NCBI RefSeq assembly: GCF_022760175.1
Contig: NZ_CP094326.1
Location: 3,976,483 to 4,040,482, forward strand
Length of the DNA: 64,000 nt
From: Zhouia spongiae
GTDB taxonomy: Bacteria; Bacteroidota; Bacteroidia; Flavobacteriales; Flavobacteriaceae
Direction: 5' to 3'
The position numbers and the translations under genes were made by a program. The notes beneath the pieces were generated by a model that saw only the letters and a list, made by a program, of their open reading frames with translations, was not told the DNA's origin and did not search any database. This document shows, one piece after another, positions 1 to 8,459 of this stretch (the first letter of the stretch is position 1; each line of letters begins with the position of its first letter).

Positions 1-391
1 TGGTTTTCATGGCCATCCCGTTTTCCTTAATAGACTGGTTTCCGTAATAATTAGTCCTGGAACCGGTAGCCAGTACCAAGTAATCATAAAAAATCTCTCC
101 TATATCCGTTCTTACAATTTTCTTTTCGGGAACTACCTCTTCTACATTAGCCAGTCTAAAGTAAAAATTCGGATAATGAGATAGTATTTTGCGAATCGGA
201 TATGCAATGGAGTCCGGCTCTAATGCCCCTGTTGACACCTGATATAATAAAGGCTGAAAAGTATGATAGTTATGTCTGTCCAGCATAACCACCTGAACTT
301 CCTGTTTTGAAAGTTTCTTTGCCAGAGATATGCCGGCAAAACCTCCTCCGATGATAACGATTCGGGGAGTGCTGGTTTTTGGAATATTCAT
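1..391 (-). CDS. ndh: Type II NADH dehydrogenase, N-terminal part (truncated by window edge)
   Basis: Reads leftward off the window, so only about the first 130 residues are present. The protein opens with MNIPKTSTP and then an FAD-binding Rossmann loop IIGGGFAG at residues 13-20. It continues with LDRHNYHTFQPLLYQV and an LVLATGS segment. These are hallmarks of NDH-2, the single-subunit, non-proton-pumping NADH:quinone oxidoreductase that sits on the inner face of the cytoplasmic membrane. The start at 391 puts the first beta strand right after a short leader, as in the family. The C-terminal NADH-binding and membrane-anchoring parts lie outside the window. It is divergent from the sigma factor at 637. 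Confidence 0.85.
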   Translation of the reverse strand, partial: MNIPKTSTPRIVIIGGGFAGISLAKKLSKQEVQVVMLDRHNYHTFQPLLYQVSTGALEPDSIAYPIRKILSHYPNFYFRLANVEEVVPEKKIVRTDIGEIFYDYLVLATGSRTNYYGNQSIKENGMAMKT

Positions 392-636
392 AAGTGTTAA
401 TTGTGGTATAAAAATACTAAAGAATCGGCTATTTCTTGCCCTCTTTTCCGCTAATTTACCCTCTTCTTCTTAATAAAACACAAGTAACTCATGTACAGCA
501 AATTAGAAACACCCATACCTGAGTTGATGTTACCGGCTTTGAAGATAAAGCCAATAAAAGTCAATTTTAGGGTCAATTAATTGTAACAATCATTTAAATT
601 AGGCTACTAACTTCATAAAATCACTAAATCTAACCT

Positions 637-1131
637 GTGACAAAAGAACTGGAACATAGCTTTGTAAACCTTCTAGAAAAGCATCAGAATATTGTTCATA
701 AGGTTTGTAGAATATATACAAACGACGGAGCGTCTCACAGTGACCTGTTCCAGGAGATTACAATTCAGCTATGGAAGGCCTATCCGAAATTCCGCGGTGA
801 TGCCAAATTCACCACCTGGATGTATCGGGTTGCCTTAAACACGGCGATTACACTATACAGAAAGTCTAAAAGATCGATCGACACACAAGACTTTGAGGGT
901 GTTTCTTATAAAATAAAATACGAACACTACGACGATACCGAAGAACAACAATTAAAATTAATGTATAAAGCTATCAAGCAATTAAACGATATCGATAAAG
1001 CCTTGGTGTTTTTATATCTGGAAGATAAAAATTATGCTGAAATATCAGAAACTTTGGGGATAAGTGAGATCAATGCAAGAGTGAAGATGAACAGGATTAA
1101 AACAAAATTAAAAACTATTTTGAACCCATGA
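637..1131 (+). CDS. ECF-type RNA polymerase sigma factor (sigma-70 family)
   Basis: A 164-residue protein with the two-domain layout of extracytoplasmic-function sigma factors. Region 2 lies around residues 15-75, with DLFQEITIQLWKAYPKF and the -10 recognition segment FTTWMYRVALNTA. Region 4 lies around 105-160 and ends in a helix-turn-helix, YAEISETLGISEINARVKM. An in-frame stop at 631-633 lies just upstream, so the GTG at 637 is the only reasonable start. The stop codon overlaps the next gene by 4 bases (ATGA), so the two are translationally coupled. The membrane partner downstream suggests a sigma factor held in check at the membrane, which is inference. Confidence 0.88.
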   Translation: MTKELEHSFVNLLEKHQNIVHKVCRIYTNDGASHSDLFQEITIQLWKAYPKFRGDAKFTTWMYRVALNTAITLYRKSKRSIDTQDFEGVSYKIKYEHYDDTEEQQLKLMYKAIKQLNDIDKALVFLYLEDKNYAEISETLGISEINARVKMNRIKTKLKTILNP

Positions 1132-1745
1132 TGGACGAACTGGATTTGTTAAAAAAAGACTGGAAAAGCAGGGAAAAAGACCTTCCCAGGCTTTCGCACG
1201 ATGAAATATATAAAATGATATGGAAGAAATCTTCTTCTAATATTAAATGGATATTTATCATAAGTGCCCTTGAATTTTTGTTAGGGCTCCTTATAACCAT
1301 ATTCTATCATCCGGCCAGCGAAGAATTTAAACTCCCTGGTATTGTAGATATCCTGACAAAGGCATCCATGCTTGTAGCTATATATTTTATGGTAAAATTT
1401 TATCTAAACTATAAAAAAGTATCTGCCGCCTCTACGGTAAAAGGCCTTTTACATACCATTATGAAAGCCAGAAAAACGGTAAAAACATATATTATCACCA
1501 TGATGTCTTTTGGAGGCATCGCTGCTGTTATTGCCGCTATCTATACTTATATCAACCAAAGAGGAGGCTGGGAAGAATTCAATGAAACCGCTCACACCAG
1601 CGATTACCTGTTAATTCTCCTTGTTTCGGTTGTAGCTACCGTAATTATACTCGGGATCTTTTTACTGATCTATTTCCTGTTGTACGGAATCCTCATGAGA
1701 CGCTTAAAAAAGAATTACAGCGAAATTAAAAAGATAGAAGTCTAA
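1128..1745 (+). CDS. Four-helix membrane protein coupled to the ECF sigma factor (possible anti-sigma-like partner)
   Basis: A 205-residue protein with a charged N-terminal segment of about 38 residues containing a DLPRLSHDEIYKMI stretch. About four hydrophobic helices follow, near residues 40-60, 75-93, 120-140 and 160-188, and then a basic tail. It overlaps the sigma-factor gene by 4 bases. A soluble N-terminal helix followed by membrane spans is the layout expected of a membrane-bound sigma regulator. No zinc-binding anti-sigma motif (HxxxCxxC) is present, so the role is inferred from position only. I do not recognise a named family with certainty. Confidence 0.7.
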   Translation: MMDELDLLKKDWKSREKDLPRLSHDEIYKMIWKKSSSNIKWIFIISALEFLLGLLITIFYHPASEEFKLPGIVDILTKASMLVAIYFMVKFYLNYKKVSAASTVKGLLHTIMKARKTVKTYIITMMSFGGIAAVIAAIYTYINQRGGWEEFNETAHTSDYLLILLVSVVATVIILGIFLLIYFLLYGILMRRLKKNYSEIKKIEV

Positions 1746-1784
1746 CGAGTTCTATCATAGGCAGCAGAAATCTACCTTGAAGCA

Positions 1785-1990
1785 TGTTCGCGAGGCGCTC
1801 CCCTGTATAACCACAGGGGAACATGTTAAACGGAAGAACCCTAAAGACCATTTGGACGTAAGTACCGTGAAATTCTTTCAGGAATATTCCAAAAGGTCAA
1901 GTCCTGTGAAATTCCTTTAGGAACATTTCACAAGCGCAAGCGTCGGAGCATTTAAATCTCGATGATCGAGTAAAAAGCTTGTCTTTTTAT
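1785..1990 (+). repeat. Dispersed intergenic repeat, copy A
   Basis: Sits in the 465-base gap between two convergent genes (1746-2210), which otherwise shows nothing recognisable. It holds two tandem versions of the repeat's stem core: a decayed one near 1866-1890 and a good one at 1904-1933, where GTGAAATTCC faces GGAACATTTCAC. The shared 3' part follows: GCGTCGGAGCATTTAAAT, then the hairpin CTCGATGATCGAG at 1958-1970. It ends with an A-run, short spacer and T-run (1971-1989) that could act as a terminator. Confidence 0.75.
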
Positions 1991-2210
1991 CTATAGAACG
2001 CTCATTTTTGATGAGTCAGTAATATACAAAACAAGAGCTGTTTTAATTGAATTCAGAAGGATTTACTTCTTGGGTTATAAAGGTAAGCCAAGAAAATTTT
2101 GTACATAGTGATATCCCTTTTCAAAACCTGGTTTTAATCCAATTTTTCTCTATAGGTTACATACGCACATAAATACAACTTCAGATATGATTTTAAAAAA
2201 ATCAAACAAA

Positions 2211-3014
2211 TTAATATCTGAATTGACGTGTTTTATTCAATTCTTCATAGGCAATCAACTCCTCTTCAGGAATGACCTTCAAGAATGACGGATGTTGCTC
2301 AATGGCATATTCTATTTTTTCTACAATATCATCAACGGATTCATTTTCATAGTCGATATGAAGCGGTTCCTTGATGACCATAGATTGAAGGATTCCTTTC
2401 TTTTTTACCCTTAAACCTTTTTTATCAAAAGAACGTCTGAAACCATCTATTACTATAGGTACCACTATCGGTTTGTATTGTTTTATAATATGAGCAGTCC
2501 CTTTTCTTATCGGTTTCCATGGTTTGGTAGTTCCCTGCGGAAAAGTAATAACCCAGCCATCGTCGAGTGCTACTCCGATATTTTCAGTATCCTGAAAATT
2601 CACATCTCTCTTAATATTCTTTCCTTTTTCTCTCCATGTACGCTCTACCGTGATAGCCCCCGCATAAGCCAAAATTTTTGGTAACAGTCCGGACCGCATG
2701 GTCTCTTTGGCCGCTACATAATAAATATTAAGTTTTGGGTTCCACAAATACCCGACATTTTTAATGGAATCATTACGGTTGGAAAGACTCGCGTTGAAAA
2801 CATGGAACATGGCCACTACATCGGCAAAATACGTTTGATGGTTTGAAACAAACAATACTCCGGTTTCAGGCAGGCTCCTTAAAATATCCGAACCTTCAAT
2901 CTGCAGTTCGTTAAAGCCCCGATATCGCTGGTGCGTTAATGTACCTGCAATTCTGATCAACCACTTTTTTAAGAACAATATATGTCCGAAAGGATTCTTT
3001 TTAAACATCCCCAT
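2211..3014 (-). CDS. PlsC-family 1-acylglycerol-3-phosphate acyltransferase-like protein
   Basis: A 267-residue protein of the lysophosphatidate acyltransferase fold, expected to transfer an acyl chain to a lysophospholipid or lipid precursor at the inner membrane. The catalytic block is SNHQTYFAD at residues 57-65 and the substrate-binding block is VITFPQGTTKPW. The classical family motif is HX4D; here His59 and Asp65 are separated by five residues, and the usual FPEGT is FPQGT. It is therefore either a divergent branch or uses slightly different geometry. It lies 43 bases downstream of the Nudix gene on the same strand and is probably co-transcribed with it. Confidence 0.8.
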   Translation of the reverse strand: MGMFKKNPFGHILFLKKWLIRIAGTLTHQRYRGFNELQIEGSDILRSLPETGVLFVSNHQTYFADVVAMFHVFNASLSNRNDSIKNVGYLWNPKLNIYYVAAKETMRSGLLPKILAYAGAITVERTWREKGKNIKRDVNFQDTENIGVALDDGWVITFPQGTTKPWKPIRKGTAHIIKQYKPIVVPIVIDGFRRSFDKKGLRVKKKGILQSMVIKEPLHIDYENESVDDIVEKIEYAIEQHPSFLKVIPEEELIAYEELNKTRQFRY

Positions 3015-3057
3015 TACATCATCTTTAAAACTCTTGGCAAAGCTACTAAACTTATAT

Positions 3058-3699
3058 TTAATAAACTTTTTTAATGAGTTCCTTTACTTCACTCAGCATC
3101 ATGGCTGTAGCTCCCCATACCGTATAGTTTTTTAATTTAAAAGCAGGAACATCAATGCTTTTAGCATAAGATGTGGTTAAGTTTTCTGTAAAAACCGTTT
3201 CATCTCCCAATAGTTCGGTTAACGGTACCTCTAAAATCTGTTCGACTTCCTGCTCATCCGGAATTAGGACAGGGGGTTCATGCATGATCCCCATAAACGG
3301 AGTTACCAGAAAATTACTGGGCGGGATGTAAACATCCGACAGCTCTTTAAATATCTTCACTTTATCAGGGGTTACCCCTACTTCCTCCTCCGTCTCGCGC
3401 AAAGCAGTTGCTTCCAGGTTCTCGTCCGAAAGTTCCACCTTCCCGCCGGGAAAGCCTACCTGGTTTGAGTGGACACCATTATATACTTTTCTCAAAATCA
3501 GCAAAAAACAGGTAGCGCCTCCAATACCCGGATAAAAAAGTGATAATACCGCAGCTCTTTTAGGGTTTTGATCCTCATACCTCATGGCCTCCAGCTCTTT
3601 CTTCCGAAGGAGGGGCGCCATTTTATAATGAGATACTTCGCCAGGAAGTTTCAGATTTACTATTTTTGGAACCAACCGATTAAAATGTTCAAATTTCAT
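3058..3699 (-). CDS. Nudix hydrolase, CoA-pyrophosphatase-like
   Basis: About 213 residues if translation starts at the ATG at 3699 (MKFEHFNRLV); an upstream in-frame ATG at 3744 would add 15 residues. It carries a Nudix box: GGKVEL, then the signature RETEEEVGV, which supplies the metal-binding glutamates. The preceding FPGGK and the following PPSNFLVTPF segment resemble the CoA/acyl-CoA pyrophosphatase subgroup, which trims CoA to phosphopantetheine. The start codon overlaps that of the divergent cyclophilin gene, so each gene's promoter must lie inside the other's coding region. PlsC follows downstream, which fits a lipid or CoA link. Confidence 0.8.
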   Translation of the reverse strand: MKFEHFNRLVPKIVNLKLPGEVSHYKMAPLLRKKELEAMRYEDQNPKRAAVLSLFYPGIGGATCFLLILRKVYNGVHSNQVGFPGGKVELSDENLEATALRETEEEVGVTPDKVKIFKELSDVYIPPSNFLVTPFMGIMHEPPVLIPDEQEVEQILEVPLTELLGDETVFTENLTTSYAKSIDVPAFKLKNYTVWGATAMMLSEVKELIKKVY

Positions 3700-3700
3700 G

Positions 3701-4408
3701 ATGCTAAGAAATCGCCTTGTTACAATATTACTACTAATTATCATAAGTGCCTGCGGTGGAAATAAAGAAAAAAAAGATCAGCCTAAAACCGGGAGTAAGG
3801 AAGTTAAAACAGATTCAGCAACTATCATAAAAGAAGATAAAGATGCTGAGAATGAAAAATTTTTACTTACCGACGACAATGCCATAGAATTTTTCTTTGA
3901 ATACGCAAAAAAGCACAAAGAACACAAGGTCAAAGTTACCACTAAATATGGTAGTTTTATCATAGATTTGTTTGAAGAAACCCCATATCACCGGGCTAAT
4001 TTTATCTACCTCACCAAGAAAGGATATTTTAACGGCACTTACTTTCACCGGGTGGTAAAAAATTTTATTATTCAGGGAGGAAATTCTGATGAGTGGAAAA
4101 TTGCCAACCGAAGAAAAGAAATAGGAAGATATTTACTGCCTCCCGATACCAAAAAAGGTTTTAAACACCACAGAGGAACTGTTTCTATGCCTAGTAGCGA
4201 TGTTGACAACCCTCATAAACTGGCTTCACCATACGAGTTTTTTATTGTCTGTAGTAATCCCGGAGCTTACCATCTGGATGGTGATTTTACTGCATTCGGA
4301 AGGGTGATTGAAGGAATGGAAGTAGTAGATAAAATAAATGCACTACCTACCGATGTTGGCGAGTGGCCATTGGAGAATGCTTCCATGACCATTGAGATCA
4401 TTGAATAA
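3701..4408 (+). CDS. Cyclophilin-type peptidyl-prolyl isomerase, predicted lipoprotein
   Basis: About 235 residues. Two adjacent ATGs (3698, 3701) are possible; 3701 gives the tighter signal peptide MLRNRLVTILLLIIISACGG, with a lipobox ending ISAC. A charged linker of about 50 residues follows and then a cyclophilin domain from about residue 75. The domain includes FHRVVKNFIIQGG, which contains the catalytic arginine, and a DFTAFGRVIEGMEVVDKI block. The protein probably folds secreted or outer-membrane proteins from the periplasmic side of a membrane. It is divergent from the Nudix gene and shares start-codon bases with it. Confidence 0.87.
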   Translation: MLRNRLVTILLLIIISACGGNKEKKDQPKTGSKEVKTDSATIIKEDKDAENEKFLLTDDNAIEFFFEYAKKHKEHKVKVTTKYGSFIIDLFEETPYHRANFIYLTKKGYFNGTYFHRVVKNFIIQGGNSDEWKIANRRKEIGRYLLPPDTKKGFKHHRGTVSMPSSDVDNPHKLASPYEFFIVCSNPGAYHLDGDFTAFGRVIEGMEVVDKINALPTDVGEWPLENASMTIEIIE

Positions 4409-4434
4409 AAGGCCGCTCTATAAAAAACTATTAC

Positions 4435-5052
4435 CTATCTCTTATCCTTATTTTCTATAGCGGGCAATGCTAATTTGTACCTTACCGCCAACAGGCGAAT
4501 AACGATGACAATGACTATTGGAGCTGCAAAAATAATATCTGATTTAATCGGGAGCTCGTTGAAAAGAAAATAGCTTACTCCTCCGGCTATACAAGCTGTA
4601 GCATAGATTTCCCGACCCTCAAAAATAACAGGTATTTCGTTGCACAGTATGTCGCGGACGACACCGCCAAAACAGGCCGTAATGGTGCCTAGAACCACAC
4701 ACATAAACGGATGTAACCCGGCTTCTATACCTTTCTCCACTCCCACTACAGTGTACAGGCCGATACCTATGGTATCAAAAAGGAACAGGGATGTACGTAA
4801 ATAACGGAGTTGCTTCCTGAATAAAATGGCAAAAATGACAGCTCCCACAATAACATACATATAGGTATAATTAATAAGCCAGAATACAGGCGTTTTACCT
4901 ATAATCACATCCCGGATAGTTCCCCCGCCGGTAGCCGTTACAAAAGCAATAATAAAAACCCCGAATGGATCCAGTTTTTTGCTCATAGCAGCATATACGC
5001 CTGAAATGGCAAAAGCAATGGTTCCTAAAATGTCAATGATGTAGTAAAACAT
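4435..5052 (-). CDS. TRIC-type cation channel family protein (YicG/UPF0126-like)
   Basis: A 205-residue, almost entirely hydrophobic protein with about seven membrane helices. It has an internal repeat: two glycine-rich motifs, GGGTIRDVI near residue 43 and FGGVVRDIL near residue 128, each followed by a helix. This duplicated glycine/arginine-aspartate pattern is the signature of the prokaryotic TRIC/UPF0126 channels, which conduct monovalent cations as trimers. Its start overlaps the stop of the RDD gene by one base, so the two form an operon. The physiological ion is not evident from sequence. Confidence 0.83.
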   Translation of the reverse strand: MFYYIIDILGTIAFAISGVYAAMSKKLDPFGVFIIAFVTATGGGTIRDVIIGKTPVFWLINYTYMYVIVGAVIFAILFRKQLRYLRTSLFLFDTIGIGLYTVVGVEKGIEAGLHPFMCVVLGTITACFGGVVRDILCNEIPVIFEGREIYATACIAGGVSYFLFNELPIKSDIIFAAPIVIVIVIRLLAVRYKLALPAIENKDKR

Positions 5053-5795
5053 TACATAGATTGTGTATAGTAATTATAATCTTTTAAAACCGTATTAATA
5101 AACATCTGCGTATCATTCTCCTCTGCTTTTACCCCTATAACCTCTTCTACTTTCCTTTTCAATTTCAACAGGGTGGTATGGTCCAGGGAACGTTTGGCGG
5201 TTTGCAGTGTTTCTTTAATAATCCGCACATCATTATCTGACAGTTTTATAACGGAAGGATATGTCGGGACATAATCTTCCGATAAGTTTTCAAGGATGGT
5301 ATGGTTGATCGTCACTTTGTCCTTTAGGCTTATAACCGCTGTTCCGGCCGTTATATCACCGAGACGCTGGTTTCTGTTATTTACAACCACGGTGATCAGT
5401 GCTATGATCCCTCCCATCATATTGATGTCGATAATCCTGAAAAACCATCGCATGATATGATCGGCAAAAGAGGCCTGGTAACCGTCTATTTTAACGACTC
5501 TTATTTTCAAGAGTTTTTTCCCAAAAGTTTGTCCTTCTAGTATTGATTCCAGCACCAAGGTATAAAAGATTACAGGCAAATAAAAAATAATTATAAAAGC
5601 GGCTCTTGACCAATTATCCCAACCAAACATAAAGCGTTCTATATTAAACAGGTTGAATAATAGCTGAAAAACAACTACTGAATATGCTATTTTAATAATC
5701 AGGTCTACACCATATGCAAGTATCCGCTCTCCTACGGAGGCCGCAGTAAAGTTTATGTTTACATTTTGGGTAGTATTAATTTGTAGTTCTGTCAT
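5052..5795 (-). CDS. RDD-family membrane protein
   Basis: A 247-residue protein. Residues 15-155 form the RDD domain: three predicted helices, the arginine in ASVGERILAYGVDLIIK, and the GQTFGKKLLKIRVV motif between helices. The C-terminal 80 residues are soluble and helical (TLQTAKRSLDHTTLLKLKRKVEEVIGV). It is divergent from the SpoIIM-led operon with only 23 bases between start codons. RDD and SpoIIM proteins sit side by side in many Bacteroidetes, which suggests a shared envelope function, though the molecular role of RDD proteins here is unknown. Confidence 0.83.
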   Translation of the reverse strand: MTELQINTTQNVNINFTAASVGERILAYGVDLIIKIAYSVVVFQLLFNLFNIERFMFGWDNWSRAAFIIIFYLPVIFYTLVLESILEGQTFGKKLLKIRVVKIDGYQASFADHIMRWFFRIIDINMMGGIIALITVVVNNRNQRLGDITAGTAVISLKDKVTINHTILENLSEDYVPTYPSVIKLSDNDVRIIKETLQTAKRSLDHTTLLKLKRKVEEVIGVKAEENDTQMFINTVLKDYNYYTQSM

Positions 5796-5818
5796 TTTAT
5801 TTTTTACCTTAGCTCACC

Positions 5819-6796
5819 ATGAGAGAAGTTGCGTTTATTAAGCAAAATAAAGAAAAATGGCTAGATTTTGAAAAAGCCATTTTTAAAAATCAATTAAATA
5901 ATCCGGATGAGCTGGCTTCCTTGTATGTGCATATAGTTAACGACCTGTCGTACGCGCAGACCTATTACCCTAAAAGTAAGATCACTGCCTATTTAAATCA
6001 ACTGGCTGCCAAGGCTTTTCAAAAAATATATAAAACCAAAAGAGAAGATACGAACAGGTTTGTTCATTTCTGGAAAACGGAAGTCCCTCTAATCGTATAT
6101 CAATACAGGAGGTATATACTTTATTCATTCCTTATTTTCCTTACATTCGTTGCTGTCGGGGCCGTTTCTGCGGCTCATGATGATACCTTTGTAAGGTTAA
6201 TCTTGGGCGATCACTATGTAAATATGACCCAGGAGAATATTAAAAACGGTGATCCGGTTGCTGTTTATAAAAGTGGAAGCAACTGGGGGAGTTTCATCGG
6301 TATTACCCTGAACAATCTCTATGTTGGGATTAAAGCTTTTCTATATGGGGTTTTTGGTGGGTTAGGAACAGGATTGATCTTATGTTTTAATGGCATAATG
6401 ATTGGCGCGTTCCAATATATGTTCCAGGCAGAAGGTGTTTTATGGGAAAGTGTCAGGGGTATCTGGATCCACGGAGCTATGGAAATATTTGCCATTATGA
6501 TCGAAGGAGCCGCCGGTCTTATTTTGGGGGCAAGCATTTTATTCCCAAAAACTTTCAGCAGGTTCAATTCTTTTAAAAGAGGGATGAAAGACGGAGTGAA
6601 AATTTTAATCAGTACCTTTCCGTTTACGGTTGCGGCCGGTTTTCTGGAGGGTTATGTAACCCGCTATTCAAATGTAATGACCAATTGGCTCTCTGTAGGA
6701 ATCATACTCTTAACCTTGTCTATCATATCATTTTATTATTTAATTTACCCTGCTATAGTAACACGAAAATTAAAAAAAGTACATGGAGTTATATAA
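5819..6796 (+). CDS. SpoIIM-family (stage II sporulation protein M) membrane protein
   Basis: A 325-residue protein. A soluble helical N-terminus (about 95 residues) is followed by a membrane domain with helices near 105-125, 165-195, 215-240, 255-280 and 290-312. The glycine-rich segment FLYGVFGGLGTGLILCFNG and the following IWIHGAMEIFAIMIEG match the SpoIIM fold. In sporulating Firmicutes SpoIIM acts in cell-wall remodelling. In non-sporulating Bacteroidetes this homologue heads the MoxR/DUF58 operon, and its role there is not established. It overlaps the next gene by 14 bases. Confidence 0.85.
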   Translation: MREVAFIKQNKEKWLDFEKAIFKNQLNNPDELASLYVHIVNDLSYAQTYYPKSKITAYLNQLAAKAFQKIYKTKREDTNRFVHFWKTEVPLIVYQYRRYILYSFLIFLTFVAVGAVSAAHDDTFVRLILGDHYVNMTQENIKNGDPVAVYKSGSNWGSFIGITLNNLYVGIKAFLYGVFGGLGTGLILCFNGIMIGAFQYMFQAEGVLWESVRGIWIHGAMEIFAIMIEGAAGLILGASILFPKTFSRFNSFKRGMKDGVKILISTFPFTVAAGFLEGYVTRYSNVMTNWLSVGIILLTLSIISFYYLIYPAIVTRKLKKVHGVI

Positions 6797-7709
6797 ATCA
6801 AGAACTTTTGGAGATTTCTTTTCAGATTCATTCGCATTTTTCAAACAAAACGGAAAACATTTTTTTAAGAACTACTTTATAATCAACGGAGTTTTTATAC
6901 TGGCTTTTATTGCTGTATTGTTTATGGGATTCTACTTTTTTGGTGACTTTCTGGGGCTATCCGGAGTACAGGCTTCCGGTGTAGACTTTGATCATTTCGC
7001 CAATGAAAATGCAGGAGTGTTTATTTTGTTATTTAGCCTTATGGTTATAATCATAACCCTAATGTCGGTTATAAATTATACATTCACACCTTTCTATTTA
7101 AAACTGTACGAAGCCAAAGGCAAAGATTTCTCTACCAAAGACATTATTGATACTTACAAACAGAATCTGGGCAAAGTTATCATTTTCGTTTTGGTATGTA
7201 TACTGTTAATGATTCCTACTGTAATAGCAGCAGCCATCCCCTATCTGATCCTAATGTTCACTTTTGTCGGTATTTACTGGATGGTGGGGATCATCATGTT
7301 TATATACAACGGTGCTTTCCTCGAATATATAAACAGTAAGAAAGGGGTTTTTGAAAGTTTTGGATACAGTATTACCCTTATTTTCGGAAAAAAATTCTGG
7401 CATGCTTCAGGTGCTATCTGGCTATACTATTTAATGGTTAGTTTCATTATTGCAATACCTATAGTGATTCTATATTTCTTCTTTATAATATCGATAATCA
7501 CGGAGAAAAACTTTGATGAGAATCCGGTAGCCAATCCTATGTTCTTAATCGCTTTAATCGTTGTATACGCCCTGATTCTGCTCATGGCTGTCATTGCCAA
7601 TAATTTTATTCAACTGAATCAAGGAATTGTTTATTACAGCCTTAAGGAAGAAAAAGAAAATATCAACACTAAAAGTATCATCGACGAAATAGGTACTTCG
7701 ACAGAATAA
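6783..7709 (+). CDS. Polytopic membrane protein of the SpoIIM-MoxR operon
   Basis: A 308-residue protein with a short cytoplasmic N-terminus (MELYKSRTFGDFFSDSFAFF) and about six membrane helices. The C-terminus is soluble and acidic (LKEEKENINTKSIIDEIG). It contains no catalytic motif I can name. It overlaps SpoIIM by 14 bases and is separated from the DUF4129 gene by 3 bases, so it is clearly part of the operon. The pattern of large hydrophobic spans with a proline/alanine-rich loop (PTVIAAAIPYLILMF) resembles glycerophosphoryl-diester-type membrane domains, but this is weak. Confidence 0.75.
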   Translation: MELYKSRTFGDFFSDSFAFFKQNGKHFFKNYFIINGVFILAFIAVLFMGFYFFGDFLGLSGVQASGVDFDHFANENAGVFILLFSLMVIIITLMSVINYTFTPFYLKLYEAKGKDFSTKDIIDTYKQNLGKVIIFVLVCILLMIPTVIAAAIPYLILMFTFVGIYWMVGIIMFIYNGAFLEYINSKKGVFESFGYSITLIFGKKFWHASGAIWLYYLMVSFIIAIPIVILYFFFIISIITEKNFDENPVANPMFLIALIVVYALILLMAVIANNFIQLNQGIVYYSLKEEKENINTKSIIDEIGTSTE

Positions 7710-7712
7710 CTT

Positions 7713-8459
7713 ATGAAGAACACGGTATTTTTTCTTTTATTTTTCGCACATTCTCTCCTTTGCTGTTGTTTGTACGCTCAGTCAGGTCTGCCTGCACAAA
7801 AGGATTCCCTGCAACTAGACAGGGAACCTGTAAAAAGCAGAAGTTTTGGCTCTGATTTTAAAGAAAAGTATAGTGGTGATGCCTACAATTACCAGGAGTC
7901 TGTAGCCGGAAAAGGCTGGTTTACCCGGTTTAAAGAATGGCTGGCAGAGAGGTTAAGCAATCTCTTTGATTTTGACACTCCTGCCGACGCCCAAAGTGTT
8001 GCCGATACCATTTTTAAGGTTTTCTATGTACTTATTATTATTGCGGTTATTTTTATTATTGTAAAGCTGATCATGAACCGGGAAGGGCGATGGGTATTTG
8101 GAAAATCGGGCAATAAGAATATCCTGAAAGTAGAAGATATCGAAAACCATATCCATATTACAGATTTCAATTCACTGATCTTAAATGCTGTCAACAATAC
8201 CGATTACAGGCTTGCGGTTCGTTATTATTACCTGTGGCTACTAAAAGAACTCACGAACAAGGACCTCATTGCTTACGATGCAGAGAAAACGAACAGCGAT
8301 TATTTAAATGAAATTAATAATCAGGAGTTAAAAGATAATTTCAGCTATGCCTCTTATTTATACAACTATATCTGGTATGGTGAATTTAAGGTCGGTAAAG
8401 ATGATTTCGATAAAGTATCGGGCAACTTTGTTCAACTTATAAATTCGATAAGAAAATGA
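7713..8459 (+). CDS. DUF4129 domain protein
   Basis: A 248-residue protein. Residues 1-22 form a signal peptide or anchor (FFLLFFAHSLLCCCLYAQ). A periplasmic segment runs to about residue 100, a membrane helix spans 105-127 (FYVLIIIAVIFIIVKLIM), and a C-terminal cytoplasmic DUF4129 region follows. That region has the paired motifs DYRLAVRYYYLWLLKEL and SYLYNYIWYGEF. DUF4129 is routinely found with transglutaminase, MoxR and DUF58 genes, as here. It overlaps the DUF4350 gene by 4 bases. Its function is unknown; an adaptor role at the envelope is plausible. Confidence 0.82.
   Translation: MKNTVFFLLFFAHSLLCCCLYAQSGLPAQKDSLQLDREPVKSRSFGSDFKEKYSGDAYNYQESVAGKGWFTRFKEWLAERLSNLFDFDTPADAQSVADTIFKVFYVLIIIAVIFIIVKLIMNREGRWVFGKSGNKNILKVEDIENHIHITDFNSLILNAVNNTDYRLAVRYYYLWLLKELTNKDLIAYDAEKTNSDYLNEINNQELKDNFSYASYLYNYIWYGEFKVGKDDFDKVSGNFVQLINSIRK

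Noticed and set aside
1785..1990. Interpretation of the repeats as IS elements or MITEs
   Set aside because: The two ends are not inverted repeats of each other, no target duplication was seen and no transposase is encoded; structural hairpins explain the sequence better.
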